Source: Candidatus Cloacimonas sp.
GTDB lineage: Bacteria; Cloacimonadota; Cloacimonadia; Cloacimonadales; Cloacimonadaceae
Length of the DNA stretch: 40,804 nt
Direction of reading: 5' to 3'
Assembly: GCA_035403355.1 (NCBI GenBank)
Contig: DAONFA010000022.1
Coordinates: 1-40,804, forward strand
A model generated the notes under the pieces. That model saw nothing but the letters and a program-made list of their open reading frames with translations, searched no databases and had not been told where the DNA came from. Positions 24,311-32,113 of this stretch are shown here, piece by piece (within the stretch, counting starts at the first letter, position 1; each line of letters opens with the position of its first letter). A program made the translations under genes and the position numbers.

Positions 24311-24356
24311 AACCTTATCTTCCTTGCCCCAAGCTATTCATCTCTCGTTTAACATA

Positions 24357-24393
24357 CCTTAATCAAGCGTTAATAATTAACGCTTGATTAAGG
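24357..24393. repeat. Perfect 17-bp palindrome, 3-bp loop, copy 1
   Basis: The arms CCTTAATCAAGCGTTAA and TTAACGCTTGATTAAGG flank TAA. A related copy with one degenerate arm is at 40537-40575. Both are followed by GATTAAC, a short gap and TGATTTATGC, so the repeat unit extends at least 25 bp beyond the palindrome. Confidence 0.75.
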
Positions 24394-24584
24394 TTAGATT
24401 AACACTTGATTTATGCTCTCAATTTAGGGCAGAAAGCGGTGCCCGAATCTGATATGTAGTTTATACTAAAATGGTAAATACCCCAATGCCAGGTAAATAG
24501 ATTAGGATAATACCTAATATAACTTCCATCTTTACAAAACATATAATATGATTATCTTGTCTCCAGAATGTATTTAGTGGGGGA

Positions 24585-24695
24585 ATGATGTCACAAATAA
24601 ATGGGCAATCTTTACAGGAGTTATTCTTGAAAGCGGAGAAGGCAATATCGGAAATTGAAGATAACCGTCTGATAATAAAGCTATTAGCTATTTAA
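24585..24695 (+). CDS. Possible 36-aa small ORF or gene fragment
   Basis: ATG 24585 (or 24588) after GTGGGGGA opens a 36-codon frame: MMSQINGQSLQELFLKAEKA, then ISEIEDNRLIIKLLAI and TAA. It reads like one amphipathic helix from a larger protein. I do not recognise it. It ends about 70 bp before the terminator-like hairpin. The rest of 24400-24584 shows nothing identifiable. Confidence 0.25.
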   Translation: MMSQINGQSLQELFLKAEKAISEIEDNRLIIKLLAI

Positions 24696-24763
24696 GGATT
24701 AGCTTGTAGCTTGCAAGTATTGCAAAGGATGATAGATTCCGCATCGTTTGTATGAACTAAAAA

Positions 24764-24785
24764 CTCCCCCGGCTTAGGGGTATTT
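24764..24785. terminator. Bidirectional terminator-like hairpin
   Basis: A CCCC/GGGG stem (24766-24780) is followed by TATTTTATTT on the plus strand and by GAGTTTTTAG on the minus strand. It lies immediately after the stop of the lipoprotein gene and would end the minus-strand htpX operon. Confidence 0.5.
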
Positions 24786-25219
24786 TATTTAGTGTATTGC
24801 TGGTTTCCGTAGATATACCAAACTCCGTTTTCTCTTCTGAAGTAGGAAATATCTCCGGAATCCTCCGGTTCGTTCAGGGTTTGCGTTTCCGTATTTGAAG
24901 AGAATTTATTCTTGCTATGCACTATAGCTTTATCCCCATCCAGGTCAATATAAAGAACTTCAATATCCAGCAGGGAGAATTGAGCCATTCTATCCAGCCA
25001 CAAAGAGTTAAAATTATAACCCAGCATTCCTTTATGCAGATATTCAGTATGCAGGTGGTCCATAATTCCGCTGATATCTTTTAAATTGAAATCCATACTA
25101 ATATCATAAAGAATATCGCTAATTTCTCTTTTTGCCAAGACATCGCTATTATCGCTATCACAGCTGAGCAAAGCCAACAACAATATAATGCTAAAGAGTA
25201 TCAAGAGAATTCTTTTCAT
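24785..25219 (-). CDS. Small lipoprotein of unknown function
   Basis: From ATG 25219 the protein has 144 residues. MKRILLILFSIILLLALLSC is a lipoprotein signal with lipobox LLSC (Cys20). The ~120-residue mature part starts DSDNSDVLAKREISDILYDI and ends RRENGVWYIYGNQQYTK. The pattern, with IMDHLHTEYL, VLYIDLDGDKAIVHSK and a final VWYIYG, resembles NTF2/SnoaL-like folds in secreted proteins. The start overlaps the upstream methyltransferase stop by 4 bp (ATGA), so it is the last gene of the htpX operon. A longer in-frame start would lose the signal peptide. Confidence 0.65.
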   Translation of the reverse strand: MKRILLILFSIILLLALLSCDSDNSDVLAKREISDILYDISMDFNLKDISGIMDHLHTEYLHKGMLGYNFNSLWLDRMAQFSLLDIEVLYIDLDGDKAIVHSKNKFSSNTETQTLNEPEDSGDISYFRRENGVWYIYGNQQYTK

Positions 25220-26610
25220 CTTTTTCCCTGCTGAATCTTCTTCCCGTTTCTGATATAATAATCTTTTTGCTGTAAATAGGCAAGGCATTCTATATGCCAG
25301 GTATTGGGAAACATATCAAACGGCTGCAAAAAAACCACTTTATATTCTTCTCCGGCTAAAAGAGTGTTCAAATCACGGGCAAGGGTCATTGGAGAGCAGC
25401 TAAGGTATAAAATCTGTTTCACCTGAGCTTGAATAATTGCCTCTAAAGCTTTTTGCTGAACACCGCTGCGGGGAGGATCCATAATAATGACATCCGGTTT
25501 TGCATTTGCCAAAACTTCAGCCAGGTTATCTTCCACTTTGCCTGTAACGAACGAAACATTTTGAATTTTGTTTCTAACAGCATTTAATTGCGCATCTTCA
25601 ATTGCCGAAGGAAATTCTTCCAGCAGGATAACTTGTTTAGCTTTAGCTGCCAAATTAAGCCCTATAGCTCCAATTCCGCAATAGGCATCCACAATAACAT
25701 CCTGGCTGTTAACAACTTTTTCCAGGCAAGCAAGAATATTTTGCATCGTTCCTTGATTGATTTGCCAGAAACTACGATAATTGATCTGAAATTCTAAATC
25801 TCCCGTTTTATCTATCAGAAAATCTTGCCCGAATAAGAGTTTGGTTTCCTCACCCAAAATAACATTCCCTTTTTCCCTGTTGATATTTTGGATTATTCCC
25901 GTTATGGAAGGAAATTCGTCGGTTAACTTCTTTACCAATAGTTTGGAAAAAGGAAACTTCCTGCTTAAAGTAACTAATATTACCAAAATCTGGTTCTCTG
26001 CATTATTGCAACGAAAACCGATATGGCGTAACTGACCTGAATGGTTTTTTTCGTTGTAGGGTTCTACTCCGGTTTTGATACAAAATTCTATAATTGCCCG
26101 GGCAATATTGTCAAAAATGGCAATATGATTGATACAGTAATCGTGTTTTACAATTTGATGAGAAAACCGGGCATACATTCCATAATAAATTTTGCCTGTT
26201 CGGAAATCTTTCCCAACCGGCATATATACCTTATTACGATAATTCGTTATTTTAACGGAAGCAACGGGATATAGAATTAATCCCTCGTCTATAAAGGGAC
26301 GGAAAAGTTCCAAAATCAGTTGCTGTTTTTGCTGTAATTGAGTTTCGTAACTAAACATCAACCAATCACAACCCCCGCAAGGAACTTTAGCATTAAATGC
26401 CTGACAGTTGGCATCAATCCTGTTGGCGGAATAAACAAGAAATTCCTTTACTCTGCCATAAGCATAATTCTTGCTTTCATAAGTAATTTCTGCCTTAATT
26501 TCATCCCCGGCAGCCGTGTATGGTATAAAAATTGCCTTGCCGGCAAAATAGCCGATACCATAACCACCCATAGCTAATTTTTCAATTTTAAGCCGGGGTA
26601 TCTCTTTCAA
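25216..26610 (-). CDS. RNA uracil-C5 methyltransferase, RlmD/TrmA family
   Basis: These SAM-dependent enzymes form 5-methyluridine in rRNA or tRNA. The 464 residues have an N-terminal TRAM-like domain (LKIEKLAMGGYGIGYFAGKA), iron-sulfur cysteines at 69, 78 and 81 (NCQAF...PCGGC), and YCGIGAIGLNLAAKAKQVIL for SAM. DPPRSGV, the catalytic-Cys motif LYLSCSPMTLARDL and the C-terminal HIECLAYLQ follow. The iron-sulfur ligands favour the RlmD/RlmC/RumA branch over TrmA proper; the exact target is not decidable here. It overlaps htpX and the lipoprotein gene by 4 bp on each side. Confidence 0.9.
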   Translation of the reverse strand: MKEIPRLKIEKLAMGGYGIGYFAGKAIFIPYTAAGDEIKAEITYESKNYAYGRVKEFLVYSANRIDANCQAFNAKVPCGGCDWLMFSYETQLQQKQQLILELFRPFIDEGLILYPVASVKITNYRNKVYMPVGKDFRTGKIYYGMYARFSHQIVKHDYCINHIAIFDNIARAIIEFCIKTGVEPYNEKNHSGQLRHIGFRCNNAENQILVILVTLSRKFPFSKLLVKKLTDEFPSITGIIQNINREKGNVILGEETKLLFGQDFLIDKTGDLEFQINYRSFWQINQGTMQNILACLEKVVNSQDVIVDAYCGIGAIGLNLAAKAKQVILLEEFPSAIEDAQLNAVRNKIQNVSFVTGKVEDNLAEVLANAKPDVIIMDPPRSGVQQKALEAIIQAQVKQILYLSCSPMTLARDLNTLLAGEEYKVVFLQPFDMFPNTWHIECLAYLQQKDYYIRNGKKIQQGKR

Positions 26611-27476
26611 AGCAATTCCTGCAAGCGTTGAATGCGCACTTCAATAGGAGGATGAGTAGCAAAAAGAGACATTCTTTTGCGGTTATTGATTTTTGCCAAA
26701 GCATAAGAATCAGTGCGTTTTTCCGGAACATAGGCAACGGCTATTTTCTTCAATGCTTCAATCATAGGCGCCGCTCCCACCAGATTTGCCGAACCGGCAT
26801 CTGCTTTAAATTCCCGCCAACGCGAATAAGCAGCTATAGGAATATTGGCAAGAAGCATTAAAATGTTCTGTAACACCATAATTACTAACATATAACCAAA
26901 ATAACCCAAACCGCCACCTCTATCATCACGCAGGGCATTATCAATGATAACTGTTAAAATTCGGGCAAAAAACATTACAAAAGTATTCACAACTCCCATC
27001 AGTAAAGTCATAGTTACCATATCGCCATTGCTGATATGACTCATTTCATGACCCGCTACTGCTGCTAATTCATCTTCAGAAAGACGGTCTATCAAAGTTG
27101 AGGAAAAAGCAATCAAAGCACTATTTTGCGAAGCGCCGGTAGCAAAAGCATTGGCATCTTTGCTGTTATAAATACCTATTTCAGGGGTTTTGAGGTTCCT
27201 TTCTGCTGCCATTGCCTCTACGGCAGATAACAGATAAGCAATCTTAGGATGAGAAACTCCCGGTTTTACAATTTGCACTTTATAGCTTGCTTTCACCAAT
27301 GGCTTGCTTAAAAATAGCGATATTAGGGAACCGCCCATTCCAAATATTGCGCAAATAATCAGCAAACCCCAGAGGTTTTCAAGTTTCAATCCTAAAAGAC
27401 CTACTACAAATCCTAACACCAACATTACCAGCAAGTTGGTAATTAGAAAGATTCCTATTCTTTTCAGGAAAGTCAT
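26607..27476 (-). CDS. htpX: HtpX-type membrane zinc protease
   Basis: HtpX is an inner-membrane M48 metalloprotease that degrades misfolded membrane proteins. The 289 residues have two N-terminal membrane helices (about 6-30 and 34-57) and the zinc motif HEMSH at 143-147. A second membrane pair (150-175, 191-218) and the third ligand Glu222 in REFKADAGSA follow, plus a final FATHPPIEVRIQRLQ. Length matches the family. AAGGAG precedes ATG 27476. It heads an operon with the RNA methyltransferase and lipoprotein genes; no heat-shock-type promoter is obvious. Confidence 0.93.
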   Translation of the reverse strand: MTFLKRIGIFLITNLLVMLVLGFVVGLLGLKLENLWGLLIICAIFGMGGSLISLFLSKPLVKASYKVQIVKPGVSHPKIAYLLSAVEAMAAERNLKTPEIGIYNSKDANAFATGASQNSALIAFSSTLIDRLSEDELAAVAGHEMSHISNGDMVTMTLLMGVVNTFVMFFARILTVIIDNALRDDRGGGLGYFGYMLVIMVLQNILMLLANIPIAAYSRWREFKADAGSANLVGAAPMIEALKKIAVAYVPEKRTDSYALAKINNRKRMSLFATHPPIEVRIQRLQELL

Positions 27477-27685
27477 TTTTCTGCTCCTTATAATATTTTT
27501 TGTATTGTAAAACCTGCTCTAACTTATACTTAACAGGTCTATATTCAAGGTAAAACCATTTTCCTTAAGAGGACTGTATAGGCAAGGACTTTCTTAATCC
27601 GGCATTTGATATTTAGGAATCGTCTTTATTGAAAGGGATTTTTTCTTACCCGTAAGGTTTTTTGATAATAAGGGCTCGGGATGGT

Positions 27686-27841
27686 TTACAGCACTTCAAT
27701 TTCACAGCAGAATAAACCACGGATTTGATTGTTTTTTATTAGCTTATAAAGATGCTTCCGGATAATATCCATTTCTGCCTTCAATATTCTTTTTTCCCTT
27801 TTTCTCCCTTGGAAATATTCAAATATTTGTGCCGGTTCCAA
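27686..27841 (-). CDS. Possible 51-aa ORF upstream of htpX
   Basis: A 52-codon frame from TTG 27841 to TAA 27686 reads LEPAQIFEYFQGRKREKRIL, KAEMDIIRKHLYKLIKNNQI and a Cys-containing end GLFCCEIEVL. It is charged and helical, like a real small protein or a domain fragment. No Shine-Dalgarno supports the TTG; an internal ATG (27772) has only a weak AAGG. It shares direction with htpX. The family is unknown. The rest of 27477-27912 shows nothing I can identify. Confidence 0.35.
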   Translation of the reverse strand: MEPAQIFEYFQGRKREKRILKAEMDIIRKHLYKLIKNNQIRGLFCCEIEVL

Positions 27842-27912
27842 GCTTTACACTGTTTCCGGTCTTGACAGAAAAGCCCCTTTCAAAAAAACGGTTACTTTAA
27901 GGAAACAAATAA

Positions 27913-29256
27913 ATGAAACACAGCAAAATAGAAATCTTGGAAAACACTCCTGTCGCTTATTCTATATTGTATCTTGCCCTCCCCAGTATGCTAAGTATGC
28001 TGGTGAATATATTATACAATTTAACCGATACCTTTTTTATCGGCAAACTGAATGATCCATTTAAAGTTGCAGGTGTTTCCGTTGCTTTGCCCTATTACAA
28101 TATGTTAATGGCAATAGCCGGAATTTTTGCCAATGGCGGAGCCAGTTATCTTTCCCGTCTGTTAGGGAAAAAAGACCTGGATGCAGCTCGGGAAACAACA
28201 ACTACGGCTATTTTTTCTATTGGCATCGTTTCTATTTTTGCTGTAATTTTAGGAATACTCTTCATCCCTACTTATCTTAAATTATCCGGTTCCAGTGCGT
28301 TAACTGCTCTTGCAGCACAGCAATATCTAACCGCTATTTTTATCGGCAGTCCTATAATTATGGTTAAATTTACTATGATCCAATTACTTAGAGCCGAAGG
28401 AGCTGCTAAAGAAGCAATGCTGGGTTTGTTTATTGGCACTGGAGCAAATATTGTTCTTGACCCGCTGTTCATTTTCAGTTTTAATATGGGTGTAACCGGT
28501 GCAGCAATAGCAACTGTTATAGGACAGGGTTTGGGCTTGCTGTATTATTCCATATATTATTTGCGGAAAAAGAGTTTAGTAAGTCCCGGAAGAAAATATC
28601 TGCACTTGCGCTGGCCTTGTTATAAAGAAATACTTGCTATCGGCATTCCTTCTTCCTTAAGCCAAATAATGATGAGCATAGGCAATGCTATCAGTTTTAA
28701 GCTTGCTGCTGCCTATTCGGATCATACGATTGCTGCTTTGGGAGTTGTTTCCCGGGTCTTTTCTATAGCCATTTTTGCCTTTATCGGATTATCCATTGGC
28801 GTGCAGCCGCTAATTGGTTTTAACTATGGTGCCCAGAATTACAGCAGAATGAAAAAAGTGATTAAGATGTCCAATTTAATCTGTCTGGGAATGGCTGTAA
28901 TCTTCACTCTCTTATTTGGTCTCTTCCCGCGGGAATTAATTGCCATTTTCATTAATGACAGTAGAATTATCCGCATCGGGACGCAAATCCTGAAAGCTTA
29001 TGTAATTGCTATCCCTTTTGCCGGTTTGGGAATGATTTTAATGGCTGCTCTGCAAGCAATGGGAAAAGCACTGCCTGCTTTCATTGTTTCTCTTTCGCGC
29101 CAGGGAATTGTCTATATTCCAATGTTGTTTTTATTAAATTATCTCTTCCGGTTTGACGGTTTGATCTTTGCTATGCCTATTGCCGATGTGATAACAACGA
29201 TACTTTCTTTCACTTTTGTGTATCATATCACCAAACGGTTGAAAAGTTCTGCTTGA
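27913..29256 (+). CDS. MATE-family efflux transporter
   Basis: MATE proteins export drugs or organic cations in exchange for Na+ or H+. The 447 residues contain twelve hydrophobic segments in two similar halves. The N-terminal half has ALPSMLSMLVNILYNLTDTF and GVSVALPYYNMLMAIAGIFA. The C-terminal half has IGIPSSLSQIMMSIGNAISF and IGLSIGVQPLIGFNYGAQNY. The last is the family signature of the NorM/DinF-like branch. AAGGAAAC precedes ATG 27913. The substrate is not predictable. It may be transcribed with rocD, 63 bp downstream, though a hairpin intervenes. Confidence 0.9.
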   Translation: MKHSKIEILENTPVAYSILYLALPSMLSMLVNILYNLTDTFFIGKLNDPFKVAGVSVALPYYNMLMAIAGIFANGGASYLSRLLGKKDLDAARETTTTAIFSIGIVSIFAVILGILFIPTYLKLSGSSALTALAAQQYLTAIFIGSPIIMVKFTMIQLLRAEGAAKEAMLGLFIGTGANIVLDPLFIFSFNMGVTGAAIATVIGQGLGLLYYSIYYLRKKSLVSPGRKYLHLRWPCYKEILAIGIPSSLSQIMMSIGNAISFKLAAAYSDHTIAALGVVSRVFSIAIFAFIGLSIGVQPLIGFNYGAQNYSRMKKVIKMSNLICLGMAVIFTLLFGLFPRELIAIFINDSRIIRIGTQILKAYVIAIPFAGLGMILMAALQAMGKALPAFIVSLSRQGIVYIPMLFLLNYLFRFDGLIFAMPIADVITTILSFTFVYHITKRLKSSA

Positions 29257-29262
29257 CACAAC

Positions 29263-29290
29263 AACCCCTTTATAAAAAAGGGTTTATAAT
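29263..29290 (+). promoter_or_regulatory. Hairpin plus TATAAT before rocD
   Basis: The arms AACCCCTTT and AAAGGGTT (29263-29284) form a stem with one bulged C, followed by TATAAT (29285-29290). The hairpin could end the MATE transcript although no T-tract follows. The TATAAT is a consensus -10 but the nearest TTGACA (29253-29258) is 26 bp away. Confidence 0.35.
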
Positions 29291-29319
29291 AAATAATATG
29301 AACAAAATATGGAGGAAAA

Positions 29320-30639
29320 ATGTCCACGAATCTGAATTATGATCGCCTTTCTGATAGTGAAACTGCTAAAGTGACTGAGAAGATGACGCCGGAATTAAAG
29401 TATGGCAACATAACCAGCAGCGAGGCAATGGAACTGGAAGAAAGATATGGAGCTCACAACTATCATCCTCTGCCCGTAGTTTTGGCAAAAGGTGAAGGTG
29501 TTTTTGTTTGGGACCCCGAAGGAAATCGCTACTATGATTTTCTTTCTGCCTATTCTGCAGTGAATCAGGGGCATTGTCATCCCAAAATCATTCAGGCATT
29601 GATTGAACAGGCAAATGAACTCACTTTAACCTCCCGCGCCTTTTACAATAATAAGCTGGGAGAATATGAAAAATATATCACCGATTATTTCGGTTACGAT
29701 ATGGTTTTACCAATGAATTCAGGGGCTGAAGCTGTTGAAACAGCAATGAAACTTGCCCGCAAATGGGCATACAATGTAAAAGGGGTAGCTCCCGATTCAG
29801 CTATCCTGATTTTTGTGGATAATAACTTTCACGGGAGAACAATATCCATTATCACAGCGTCGTCCGATCCTGATTGCTATGGTGGCTTTGGTCCTTTTAC
29901 TCCTGGAATTGTGCGGATTCCTTATGATGATGCCAATGCCTTAAAAGAATATCTGGAAAAACACGGTAAAAATGTAGCTGCCTTTATTGTAGAACCCATT
30001 CAAGGTGAAGCTGGTGTTGTTGTTCCCAAAGATGGATACCTGAAAGATTGTTACGACCTCTGCAAGGAACATAATGTGCTGTTTATAGCGGATGAAATTC
30101 AAAGCGGTTTAGCCAGAACCGGTAAACTTCTTGCCTGCGATTATGAAAATGTGCGTCCCGATGTTCTAATTTTAGGAAAAGCCCTATCCGGAGGAGTGTT
30201 ACCAATTTCTGCTGTTTTGGCTGATAAGGATATTATGCTGCAAATAAAACCCGGAGAGCATGGTTCTACTTATGGCGGTTTTCCACTTGCCTGCGTAGTA
30301 GCTGTAGCCGCATTAAAAGTAATCAAAGAGGAACATTTAACGGAACGCGCTTTTGAACTGGGAGAATATTTCCGTTCCGAACTGCGTAAAATAGAGCATC
30401 CAATGCTGAAACTCGTGCGGGGAAAAGGTTTGCTGAATGCCATTGTAATTGAACCCAGTAATGGCTTTGAAGCATGGGATGTATGTTTGAAACTGAAAGA
30501 CAAGGGCTTGCTTTGTAAGCCAACACACCGTCATATTATTCGTCTTGCTCCTCCGTTAGTTATTACTAAAGAGCAATTGGATGAATGCATCCAGATTATC
30601 AAAGATGTATTTGATGAGTTAAGTGCAAACTTAGGATAA
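29320..30639 (+). CDS. rocD: Ornithine aminotransferase
   Basis: This PLP enzyme moves the delta-amino group of ornithine to 2-oxoglutarate, giving glutamate semialdehyde, a step in arginine/ornithine breakdown. The 439 residues show the class III layout: SAYSAVNQGHCHPKI, MNSGAEAVETAMKLARKWAY, NNFHGRTISIITASSDP, VEPIQGEAGVVVP, ADEIQSGLARTGKL and the Schiff-base Lys287 in LGKALSGGVLP. GSTYGG and RGKGLLNAI follow. The extended N-terminus (about 30 residues) is longer than in Bacillus RocD. GGAGG precedes ATG 29320. It suits an amino-acid-fermenting life style. It ends in a strong terminator. Confidence 0.93.
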   Translation: MSTNLNYDRLSDSETAKVTEKMTPELKYGNITSSEAMELEERYGAHNYHPLPVVLAKGEGVFVWDPEGNRYYDFLSAYSAVNQGHCHPKIIQALIEQANELTLTSRAFYNNKLGEYEKYITDYFGYDMVLPMNSGAEAVETAMKLARKWAYNVKGVAPDSAILIFVDNNFHGRTISIITASSDPDCYGGFGPFTPGIVRIPYDDANALKEYLEKHGKNVAAFIVEPIQGEAGVVVPKDGYLKDCYDLCKEHNVLFIADEIQSGLARTGKLLACDYENVRPDVLILGKALSGGVLPISAVLADKDIMLQIKPGEHGSTYGGFPLACVVAVAALKVIKEEHLTERAFELGEYFRSELRKIEHPMLKLVRGKGLLNAIVIEPSNGFEAWDVCLKLKDKGLLCKPTHRHIIRLAPPLVITKEQLDECIQIIKDVFDELSANLG

Positions 30640-30650
30640 TAAATTACTTT

Positions 30651-30680
30651 CAAGGGGTGCTTAACCACCCCTTGTTTTTT
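30651..30680 (+). terminator. Intrinsic terminator of rocD
   Basis: A perfect 9-bp stem CAAGGGGTG / CACCCCTTG with a 6-base loop is followed by TTTTTT (30675-30680). This is the most canonical terminator in the window. The era ATG is only 4 bp after its T-tract. Confidence 0.85.
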
Positions 30681-30684
30681 ATCT

Positions 30685-31569
30685 ATGAGTGATGCAGCAA
30701 ATTTCAAAAGTGGTTTCGTTGCTATTATCGGTAAGCCCAATACCGGTAAATCAACCTTGCTGAACCGTATTTTAGGTGAAAAAATCTCCATCGTCTCTGC
30801 CAAACCACAAACCACACGCTATGCTATTAAAGGTATTTGGAATACTCCTGAACAACAGATAATCTTTATTGATACTCCCGGCTATTTAAAGCCCCGTTAT
30901 GAACTGCAGGAAAAGATGCTTAATATCTGGAATAATACCTTGAAAGATGTGGATTTGATTCTCTTTTTAACACAGATTAACGGTTTCCCTACAGATTTTG
31001 ACAGGGAAGTGCTAAACCGCCTGAAAACTATGAAAAACCCGCAATTGGCTGTATTTAATAAGCTGGATATAAATCCGGAAGTGAATAGGGATGAACTTGC
31101 CCATTATCTTCCATCTTCTATAAATAAGGTCTTCTTCGTGTCCGCCAAAATCGGAGAAAATATTCCCGAACTGCTGGAGGCAATTAAATATTATATTCCC
31201 TTTCATCAGCCCTATTATGAAGAAGATATACTATCCGATTTGCCAATGCGTTTTTTCGCACAGGAAATCATTCGCGAGGCAATTTTCCATTTCTTTACTG
31301 AAGAAATACCCTATTCTTCAGCAGTGCTGATTGAACAATTTAAGGAATTTCCCGATAAGGTAATAATAGATGCCGTTATTTGGCTGGAAAGAGATAGCCA
31401 GAAACCAATTTTGATTGGCAAAAACGGCTCTTCCATAACAAAGATTAGAGAATATGCGGAAAGGGAACTATCCCTTTTTGTGCAATTACCGGTGCAAGTG
31501 CATTTGTTTGTAAAAATTAAGCCCAAATGGAGAAAAAAGCAGTCCGCTTTAAAGGAGCTTGGCTTTTAG
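30685..31569 (+). CDS. era: GTPase Era
   Basis: Era is an essential GTPase that binds the 3' end of 16S rRNA and checks 30S maturation. The 294 residues have G1 GKPNTGKST, a switch region with TTRYAIKGI, G3 DTPGY, G4 NKLD and G5 SAKIGEN. A C-terminal KH domain has IGKNGSSITKIREYAERELS. The start is ATG 30685 (MSDAANFKSGFVAIIGKPN), as expected for the family. It has no Shine-Dalgarno and follows a strong terminator by 4 bp, so its mRNA must come from readthrough or a promoter hidden in or before the terminator. Confidence 0.95.
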   Translation: MSDAANFKSGFVAIIGKPNTGKSTLLNRILGEKISIVSAKPQTTRYAIKGIWNTPEQQIIFIDTPGYLKPRYELQEKMLNIWNNTLKDVDLILFLTQINGFPTDFDREVLNRLKTMKNPQLAVFNKLDINPEVNRDELAHYLPSSINKVFFVSAKIGENIPELLEAIKYYIPFHQPYYEEDILSDLPMRFFAQEIIREAIFHFFTEEIPYSSAVLIEQFKEFPDKVIIDAVIWLERDSQKPILIGKNGSSITKIREYAERELSLFVQLPVQVHLFVKIKPKWRKKQSALKELGF

Positions 31570-31605
31570 GGTAACCGGAGGACACTGCCCTCTACAATTT
31601 TATCT

Positions 31606-32113
31606 GCAGGAGGAACGACATCTTGTCGTTCTTGCAACCCGGCAATTTCTTTATTACGCTGTTTTTAGTAACGATAGAGGGTAAAAAAGGTGGTTGACCA
31701 GGAGGTCAACCCTCCGGAGGAACGACATCTTGTCGTTCCACTTGCAACCCAATGATTTCTTTACCCCTTACAGGAGGAACGACATCTTGTCGTTCCACTT
31801 GCAACTCGGCAATTTCTTTATTACGCTGTTTTTAGTAACGATAGAGGGTAAAAAAGGTGGTTGACCAGGAGGTCAACCCTCCGGGGGAACGACATCTTGT
31901 CGTTCCACTTGCAACTCCATAATTTCTTTACCACGCACAGGAGGAACGACATCTTGTCGTTCCACTTGCAACCCAATGATTTTTTTACCTCGCTGTTTTT
32001 AGTAACAATAGAGGGTAAAAAAGGTGGTTGACCAGGAGGTCAACCCTCCGGGTTTTGGTTGACCAGGAGGTCAACCCTCCGGGTTTTGGTTGACCAGGAG
32101 GTCAACCCTCCGG
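31606..32113 (+). repeat. Hairpin array 2 (REP/BIME-like), ~167-bp higher-order repeats
   Basis: Hairpin H1' (stem GGAACGACA / TGTCGTTCC, loop TCT) starts at 31612, 31719, 31776, 31886 and 31943. Hairpin H2 (GGTTGACCAGGAGGTCAACC, 8-bp stem, AGGA loop) starts at 31692, 31859, 32026, 32057 and 32088. Most copies are spaced exactly 167 bp apart, giving H2-H1'-H1' units. The last three H2 copies form a pure 31-bp tandem repeat that ends against the stop codon of the SprA-like gene. GGAG directly precedes several H1' copies. It separates the convergent era and sprA genes and contains no gene. Confidence 0.92.
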
